From positions 1 to 10,303 of the forward strand of contig CALPQA020000034.1 in assembly GCA_943325595.2 (NCBI GenBank): 10,303 bases of DNA, in the 5' to 3' direction. Within the stretch, counting starts at the first letter, position 1. Each line of letters starts with the position of its first letter. Of the stretch, positions 5,991 through 10,303 are shown piece by piece. The notes under the pieces were generated by a model. It searched no databases and was not told where the DNA came from. It saw nothing but the letters and a program-made list of their open reading frames with translations. The translations under genes and the position numbers were made by a program. Source of the stretch: Auritidibacter sp. Marseille-P8566. GTDB lineage: Bacteria > Bacteroidota > Bacteroidia > Flavobacteriales > Flavobacteriaceae.

Positions 5991-7775
5991 ATGTTCAAAA
6001 AATATATTTATAAAATTGAAAACTTAATTAGTTGGTCACAATCAAAACTAACTGAAAAACAGTTTATTTTTCTGTCAAGTGTATTGGTGGGGATTTCGGC
6101 TGCTTTTGCTGTAATTGTTTTGAAGAGTTTTGCGCATTCTGTTTTTTCGTTTGCAACCTACATCAACGGAATATTAAAGTTGAGTTTCATAAATAGTGTT
6201 TTGCCAATTGTAGGAATTTTGCTCACAATTTTCGTAGTCAAAAAAGTATTGGGAGGCACGATTGAAAAAGGAACTTCACAAATTTTGTATGCTGTTGCCA
6301 AAAAATCAAGTATCATTCCAAAAAAACAAATGTATGCTCAAATCGTGACCAGCTCGTTGACTGTTGGTTTGGGTGGTTCTGCGGGTTTAGAGAGTCCAAT
6401 TGTGATTACAGGTGCGGCTTTTGGTTCTAATTATGCGCAGCGGTATAAACTGAGTTACAAAGACCGAACATTGCTTATTGGTTGTGGAGTTGCAGCTGGA
6501 ATTGCGGCAGCGTTCAACGCACCAATTGCAGGAGTTTTATTCGCAATCGAAGTTTTATTAGTTGATGTTAGTATTGCAGCGTTTACACCAATTATGATAG
6601 CCGCAGCAACGGGCGCATTAGTTTCGGTAATCGTTTTAGACGAAACTATTTTATTGAATTTTAAGCAGCAACAAACTTTCAACTATCACAATATTCCCTA
6701 TTATGCTTTACTGGGACTTTTCACAGGATTTGTTGCGGTTTATTATTCCCGTAACTTTCAAAAAGTAGAGCATTTCTTCGGACGAATTAAGTTAAGTCCC
6801 TACAAAAAAGGGCTATTTGGCGCTCTTTTATTAGCAATTATTATTTTTGTTTTTCCAACTTTATTTGGTGAAGGATATGAAAGCATCAAAACTTTATCAG
6901 AAAATGACCCCGGACAACTATTAGAAAATACCTTGTTTAGTGATTTCAGAAACAACAGTTGGATACTATTACTGTTTGTGGGGGCAACCATGTTATTGAA
7001 AGTTTTTGCAACAGGAATTACACTTGGGAGTGGCGGAAATGGTGGAAATTTTGCTCCTTCCCTATTTTTAGGATCGTATGCTGGATTCTTTTTTTCAAAA
7101 CTGATTAACTTATCTGGATTCACGAAATTACCCATCAGCAACTTTACGATGGTTGGAATGGCAGGGATTCTAAGCGGATTATTTCATGCGCCATTGACCG
7201 CAATTTTCTTGATTGCAGAAATTACGGGTGGCTATGATTTGATGATTCCGTTGATGATTGTTTCCTCGATTAGTTTTGCGATTTCAAAGCGTTTTGAAAA
7301 GCATTCTATGGATGTTAAAAACCTAGTTCGCAAAGGAAATGCTTTTACAAGTAACAAAGACACCAATATTTTATCGACTTTAGATATCAATAAAATCATT
7401 CAAACCGACTATTTGACGGTAAATCCAGATGGAAATTTAGAAAAATTAGTGGAAATGATTTCACACTCTGATCAAGTTGTATTTGCTGTTGTAGATGAGC
7501 ATCAAGAATTATTAGGTGTGATTTATTTTAATGCCATCCGAGAAATTATCTTTAGTTCTTTTAAAGTAAAATATACTCCAATAAAGGAAATCATGCAAGA
7601 ACCAAAGGAAATTATTTATCCAACGGACAGTATGGAAACGGTAATGAATAAATTTGAAAGTTCAAAAATTGCCTATCTACCCGTAATTAAGAACGGAAAA
7701 TATTACGGATTTATATCCAAATCAGCAGCGCTTGAAGCGTATCGAAGTAAATTGAAATCCATGACGATTGAATAA
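5991..7775 (+). CDS. ClC-family anion channel/transporter with C-terminal CBS domain pair
   Basis: It is predicted to move chloride or another anion across the inner membrane. The membrane domain covers about residues 25-435. It includes GLESP with the gating Glu at 134 (GREGP position), AAFNAPIAGVLFAIEV (173-188), the anion-binding GNFAPSLFLG (352-361) and APLTAIFLIAEITGGY (400-415). Two CBS domains follow: about 468-523 and 529-588, probably sensing adenine nucleotides. Aligned by eye to E. coli ClC-ec1, the internal proton Glu203 corresponds to Val188, as in ClC channels. The GSGIP loop is replaced by EKGTS (93-96 region), and the inner-gate Tyr445 aligns near Asp441. This points away from a standard 2Cl-/H+ exchanger. 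The gene starts 39 nt after the AlkD gene and may share its transcript. Confidence 0.9.
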   Translation: MFKKYIYKIENLISWSQSKLTEKQFIFLSSVLVGISAAFAVIVLKSFAHSVFSFATYINGILKLSFINSVLPIVGILLTIFVVKKVLGGTIEKGTSQILYAVAKKSSIIPKKQMYAQIVTSSLTVGLGGSAGLESPIVITGAAFGSNYAQRYKLSYKDRTLLIGCGVAAGIAAAFNAPIAGVLFAIEVLLVDVSIAAFTPIMIAAATGALVSVIVLDETILLNFKQQQTFNYHNIPYYALLGLFTGFVAVYYSRNFQKVEHFFGRIKLSPYKKGLFGALLLAIIIFVFPTLFGEGYESIKTLSENDPGQLLENTLFSDFRNNSWILLLFVGATMLLKVFATGITLGSGGNGGNFAPSLFLGSYAGFFFSKLINLSGFTKLPISNFTMVGMAGILSGLFHAPLTAIFLIAEITGGYDLMIPLMIVSSISFAISKRFEKHSMDVKNLVRKGNAFTSNKDTNILSTLDINKIIQTDYLTVNPDGNLEKLVEMISHSDQVVFAVVDEHQELLGVIYFNAIREIIFSSFKVKYTPIKEIMQEPKEIIYPTDSMETVMNKFESSKIAYLPVIKNGKYYGFISKSAALEAYRSKLKSMTIE

Positions 7776-7779
7776 TTAA

Positions 7780-7812
7780 TATCGGATAGGTTAAAATTTT
7801 TATTATCCGATA
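7780..7812. promoter_or_regulatory. Perfect 9-bp inverted repeat, candidate operator of the Fic gene
   Basis: TATCGGATA (7780-7788) and TATCCGATA (7804-7812) are perfect inverted repeats with centres about 24 bp apart, roughly two helical turns plus a few bases. The right arm ends 8 nt before the -7 box of the Fic gene, where a repressor would block RNA polymerase. It also lies 4 nt after the clc stop and could form an RNA hairpin, but there is no T tract after it, which makes a terminator less likely. Confidence 0.55.
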
Positions 7813-7820
7813 ATAAGAAA

Positions 7821-7828
7821 TATCTTTG
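7821..7828 (+). promoter_or_regulatory. Predicted -7 box of the Fic gene promoter
   Basis: TATCTTTG is a full match to TAnnTTTG. It ends only 7 nt before the ATG at 7836, so transcription would begin at or a few bases before the start codon, implying a leaderless or nearly leaderless mRNA if this ATG is used. No clear -33 TTTG is seen. Confidence 0.6.
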
Positions 7829-7835
7829 TGGGGAT

Positions 7836-8789
7836 ATGTGGAACATTGATTTGAGATATAGAGACGAAATGCAAGCAACTTTCGATAGGTTGCTTGAAAA
7901 AAAACAAGATTTGCAATCCAGCAGACCCTTGCCCAACATTGCTTTGCATAAAATCAGAGAGAGTTTGTCTATTGAATGGACCTATAATTCTAATAGTATA
8001 GAAGGAAATTCGATGACTCTTAGAGAAACTCAGATGGTGCTTCAAGAAGGAATAACCATAAAAGGAAAATCTTTAAGAGAACATTTCGAAACACACAATC
8101 ATGCCAAAGCAATTGATTATTTGTATAAGGTTGTAAGTGACGATTATATTTTACGTTCTATAGACATTCTTAGTATTCATGGATTGGTTTTACGCTCCAT
8201 TGAAGATGATTTTGCAGGAAGAATTAGAAATGGTGGCGTACGAATTTCAGGAGCTAATTTTACACCTCCAAACGCCAATAAAGTTTCTGATTTACTTGAT
8301 GAATTAATTGATTTTATAAATACAAATCCTTTAAACCTTAATGACATTGAGTTAGCAACCATTTTTCATCATAAACTGGTTTGGATACATCCCTTCTTCG
8401 ATGGTAATGGAAGAACCGTTCGATTGGCGATGAATTTATTATTGATGCGTTCGGGATTTCCACCTGCTATTATTTTAAAAAATGACAGAAAGAAATACTA
8501 TGAAGCATTAAATCAAGCGAATAATGGCAATTATCAAAAATTAACTTTGTTAATGTCGCAAGCATTAGAACGCACCTTGAACATTTATAAAACAGCAATG
8601 CCGGGTAATTATACCGAATATGTTGAAATTTCAAATTTAGTCCAAGAGCCTAACGCTAAATATGGTCAAGAATATATAAGTTTATTGGCAAGACAAGGAA
8701 AAATTGATGCTTATAAAGAGGGTCGAAATTGGCTCACAACCAAAGAAGCCATTGATGATTATATGAACAATAGGAAAAGAAAACGCTAA
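7836..8789 (+). CDS. Fic family protein (probable AMP-transferase) with N-terminal inhibitory motif and C-terminal winged helix
   Basis: Fic enzymes transfer AMP (sometimes another nucleotide moiety) to target hydroxyls. The active-site motif HPFFDGNGRTVR lies at 185-196, with catalytic His185, the metal-binding Asp189 and an intact GNGR phosphate-binding loop. The N-terminal SNSIEG (52-57) fits the inhibitory (S/T)xxxE(G/N) motif, with Glu56 expected to block productive ATP binding, so this is a class II, self-inhibited Fic. GRIRNGGVRISG (128-139) is the usual flap region. Residues about 262-310 look like a winged-helix DNA-binding domain (ISNLVQ, EYISLLARQGKI, RNWLTTKEAIDDYM), followed by a basic tail. 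The domain order resembles stand-alone Bacteroides Fic proteins. No separate antitoxin gene is adjacent. The second Met at residue 12 is an alternative start. Self-regulation at the upstream inverted repeat is inference. Confidence 0.92.
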   Translation: MWNIDLRYRDEMQATFDRLLEKKQDLQSSRPLPNIALHKIRESLSIEWTYNSNSIEGNSMTLRETQMVLQEGITIKGKSLREHFETHNHAKAIDYLYKVVSDDYILRSIDILSIHGLVLRSIEDDFAGRIRNGGVRISGANFTPPNANKVSDLLDELIDFINTNPLNLNDIELATIFHHKLVWIHPFFDGNGRTVRLAMNLLLMRSGFPPAIILKNDRKKYYEALNQANNGNYQKLTLLMSQALERTLNIYKTAMPGNYTEYVEISNLVQEPNAKYGQEYISLLARQGKIDAYKEGRNWLTTKEAIDDYMNNRKRKR

Positions 8790-8812
8790 TTTTTAATTGG
8801 CGTTTTTTATTT
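8780..8812 (+). terminator. Intrinsic terminator overlapping the Fic stop codon
   Basis: Arms AAAACGCTAA (8780-8789) and TTGGCGTTTT (8797-8806) pair over ten positions with one G-U wobble and a 7-nt loop, followed by TTATTT. The left arm contains the final Arg codon and the TAA stop, so the terminator is partly inside the gene. Confidence 0.8.
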
Positions 8813-8834
8813 AAATGTGAATCATAAAAATAGC

Positions 8835-8842
8835 TATATTTG
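8835..8842 (+). promoter_or_regulatory. Predicted -7 box of the TPR protein gene
   Basis: TATATTTG matches TAnnTTTG and lies 19 nt before the ATG at 8862, giving a leader of about 12-14 nt. It follows the Fic terminator, so the TPR gene has its own transcription unit. No convincing -33 element is seen. Confidence 0.6.
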
Positions 8843-8861
8843 AGGAAACCAATCTTTGCAA

Positions 8862-9848
8862 ATGAAAAATATTTTATTGTTATTAGCACTTACTTGCTTT
8901 TCCTATTCATCCCATTCACAAGAATCTGAAAAAATTGATACTTTAAAATTTGATAAGGCAAAATTTTTAAAAGAATTATCTGAAAATGCTTGTAAATGCA
9001 TCGATTCTATTGCTACTAATAACAAAATTAAAGATTCAATTTCTTCAGAAATTCACAAATGTATTGATAAACAAGTTGGTGCTTACCAGCTAGGCATTCA
9101 AATTTCAAATATTAAGGATTTGGAAACTACCGCAAAAACAATCAATGGAAAAAAAGAAATTAATATTTCAATCAATATTAATCCCGATTCAAAACAATAC
9201 AAAGTTTATTATTATGAAATGGAGAACTATTTAATGGCAAATTGCAGTGCTATTAAAATCAAAATGTCAGAAAATGACATAATTGGGGATAAATCAGTCT
9301 CTAATAATGAGGAAGCTATAAAATTCTATCAATTAGGTTTGGATGAAACTAAAAAAGAAAACTTTGCAAAATCAATAGAATACTATGAAAAAGCGTTAGT
9401 TTATGATTCAAATTTTGCTTTTGCTTATGACAATATGGGAATTTGCTACAGAAGACTTAATGAGTTTGACAAAGCAATTGATGCCTACGAAAAATCACTA
9501 AAAATTGATCCGAATGGTTTAATGCCATTGCAAAATATTGCTGTTGTCTATTTATATAAAAAGGAATACAAAAAAGCAGTAAAATCGTATGAGAAATTGG
9601 CAAAATTAGATGCTACAAACCCAGAAGTATACTACGGAATTGGACATATTTATGCTCAATACTTATTTGATTACGAAAAGGCTTTAGATAATTTATGCCA
9701 AGCCTACAACATTTACACTAAAACTAAATCTCCTTACAGAACGGATGCTGAAAAACTAATTCAAATTGTTTTTAACGAAATGAAAAAACAAGGTAACGAA
9801 GCACTTTTTAATGAAATATTAAAAAAATATAATATCTCTTCCAACTAA
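8862..9848 (+). CDS. Secreted tetratricopeptide-repeat protein (328 aa)
   Basis: An export signal is visible: MKN, a Leu-rich core (ILLLLALTCF), and a likely cut near SHS-Q at residues 19-20, a cleavage context common in Bacteroidota. Lipoprotein processing at Cys12 is unlikely because the preceding residue is Thr rather than Gly/Ala/Ser. The mature N-terminal part (about 30-135) has Cys44, Cys46, Cys67 and Cys128 in a CxC...KC...NC pattern that could form disulfides in the periplasm. Three to four TPR units follow, roughly 152-185, 186-219, 220-253 and 254-287, with typical A-Y-N-G-Y and DP signatures. TPRs mediate protein-protein contacts; the partner is unknown. I chose the ATG at 8862 rather than the in-frame TTG six bases upstream, because the signal peptide then starts MKN and the promoter spacing is better. 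Confidence 0.85.
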   Translation: MKNILLLLALTCFSYSSHSQESEKIDTLKFDKAKFLKELSENACKCIDSIATNNKIKDSISSEIHKCIDKQVGAYQLGIQISNIKDLETTAKTINGKKEINISININPDSKQYKVYYYEMENYLMANCSAIKIKMSENDIIGDKSVSNNEEAIKFYQLGLDETKKENFAKSIEYYEKALVYDSNFAFAYDNMGICYRRLNEFDKAIDAYEKSLKIDPNGLMPLQNIAVVYLYKKEYKKAVKSYEKLAKLDATNPEVYYGIGHIYAQYLFDYEKALDNLCQAYNIYTKTKSPYRTDAEKLIQIVFNEMKKQGNEALFNEILKKYNISSN

Positions 9849-9923
9849 AAATGACTGTTACTTTTATGTCTCTTATTAACAAAATCTTGATAAGCGTTGT
9901 ATCAAAAGTTTAAATCAAAATGG

Positions 9924-9931
9924 TAACTTTG
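9924..9931 (+). promoter_or_regulatory. Predicted -7 box of the uvrA promoter
   Basis: TAACTTTG matches TAnnTTTG and ends 16 nt before the uvrA ATG. A GTTG at 9896-9899 is further upstream than usual for a -33 element. No LexA-like palindrome is apparent next to it. Confidence 0.55.
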
Positions 9932-9947
9932 CGTTTTGACGAAAACT

Positions 9948-10303
9948 ATGCTAGAAACAGATAATAATATTGAAGTATTAGGAGCGCGAGTTCATAATCT
10001 TAAAAATATAGACGTTACCATTCCCAGAGAAAAATTGGTTGTTATTACTGGACTTTCGGGTTCGGGAAAATCGTCTTTGGCTTTTGATACTATTTATGCC
10101 GAAGGACAGCGGCGTTATATTGAAACCTTTTCGGCCTATGCACGTCAGTTTCTTGGTGGTTTAGAACGTCCCGATGTTGACAAAATTGACGGACTTTCCC
10201 CAGTAATCGCAATTGAACAAAAAACTACAAGCAAATCGCCACGTTCTACCGTTGGAACCATCACCGAAATATACGATTTTTTGCGTTTATTGTATGCTCG
10301 TGC
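9948..10303 (+). CDS. uvrA: UvrABC excinuclease subunit A, 3'-truncated by window edge
   Basis: UvrA is the damage-recognition ATPase of nucleotide excision repair; as a dimer it loads UvrB at lesions in the cytoplasm. Only the first 118 residues are present. They include the N-terminal [16 protein letters not shown] segment and the Walker A motif GLSGSGKS (35-42). The UvrA-specific [16 protein letters not shown] (44-59), YARQFLG and [15 protein letters not shown] stretches follow. These are near-invariant in UvrA, so identification is secure. The start ATG at 9948 gives the usual short N-terminal extension before the conserved IEVLGA. The signature motif, second ATPase domain and zinc modules lie beyond the window. 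It is preceded by its own promoter box 99 nt past the TPR gene. Confidence 0.97.
   Translation, partial: MLETDNNIEVLGARVHNLKNIDVTIPREKLVVITGLSGSGKSSLAFDTIYAEGQRRYIETFSAYARQFLGGLERPDVDKIDGLSPVIAIEQKTTSKSPRSTVGTITEIYDFLRLLYAR

Noticed and set aside
6455..7141. Minus-strand ORFs within the ClC gene
   Set aside because: They are antisense to an unambiguous ClC coding sequence and show no protein-family features.
7703..8362. Minus-strand ORFs across the clc/Fic junction and inside the Fic gene
   Set aside because: They overlap well-supported genes and the Fic promoter region, with no recognisable domains; considered as possible antitoxins but without support.
7836..8789. Fic-antitoxin two-gene toxin system
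   Set aside because: The protein carries its own N-terminal inhibitory motif (SNSIEG) and no small antitoxin gene lies next to it.
8856..8861. TTG start six bases upstream for the TPR gene
   Set aside because: The ATG at 8862 gives a standard MKN signal peptide and better spacing from the TATATTTG box.
9887..9905. Hairpin TTGATA/TATCAA between the TPR gene and uvrA
   Set aside because: Only six AT-rich pairs with no T tract, so it is too weak to call a terminator or operator.

Overview
The window looks like a chromosomal segment of a Bacteroidota bacterium, most likely a Flavobacterium-like member of the Flavobacteriaceae. The DNA is AT-rich, start regions lack strong Shine-Dalgarno sequences, and four genes are preceded by a -7 box matching the Bacteroidota consensus TAnnTTTG (TATATTTG, TATCTTTG, TATATTTG, TAACTTTG). 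The protein families (SGIRGTIGG-type GlmM, Bacteroidota-type ClC with CBS domains, short Fic protein with a C-terminal winged helix) fit the same group. This assignment is inference; there is no rRNA or tRNA in the window.

Layout. Positions 1-1188: the 3' part of a rhomboid intramembrane protease gene whose start lies outside the window. Positions 1189-2722: two unrecognised membrane-protein genes, each preceded by a copy of a ~110 bp repeat that begins just after the stop codon of the gene before it, a cassette-like arrangement. Positions 2723-3196: no substantial gene; a 38-codon ORF runs into a palindrome, followed by short direct and inverted repeats and an intrinsic terminator. Positions 3197-4585 (minus): phosphoglucosamine mutase, glmM. 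Divergent from it and collinear: an AcpH-type ACP phosphodiesterase, an AlkD-type DNA glycosylase and a ClC anion channel/transporter with a CBS pair. Then a Fic-domain AMP-transferase candidate with an inverted repeat at its promoter and a terminator overlapping its stop codon, a secreted TPR protein, and the 5' end of uvrA, cut by the window edge.

How the genes relate. Most are independent housekeeping or accessory functions: envelope precursor synthesis (glmM), ACP turnover (acpH), DNA repair (AlkD-like, UvrA), ion transport (ClC) and protein modification (Fic). The acpH-alkD-clc trio has short gaps (27 and 39 nt) and could be cotranscribed, but no shared pathway is evident. The parts that need most explanation are the repeat-flanked orphan genes at 1189-2260, the repeat-rich gap at 2723-3140, and the promoter/operator layout of the Fic gene. 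I found no CRISPR array, transposase, integrase or complete novel multi-gene system.
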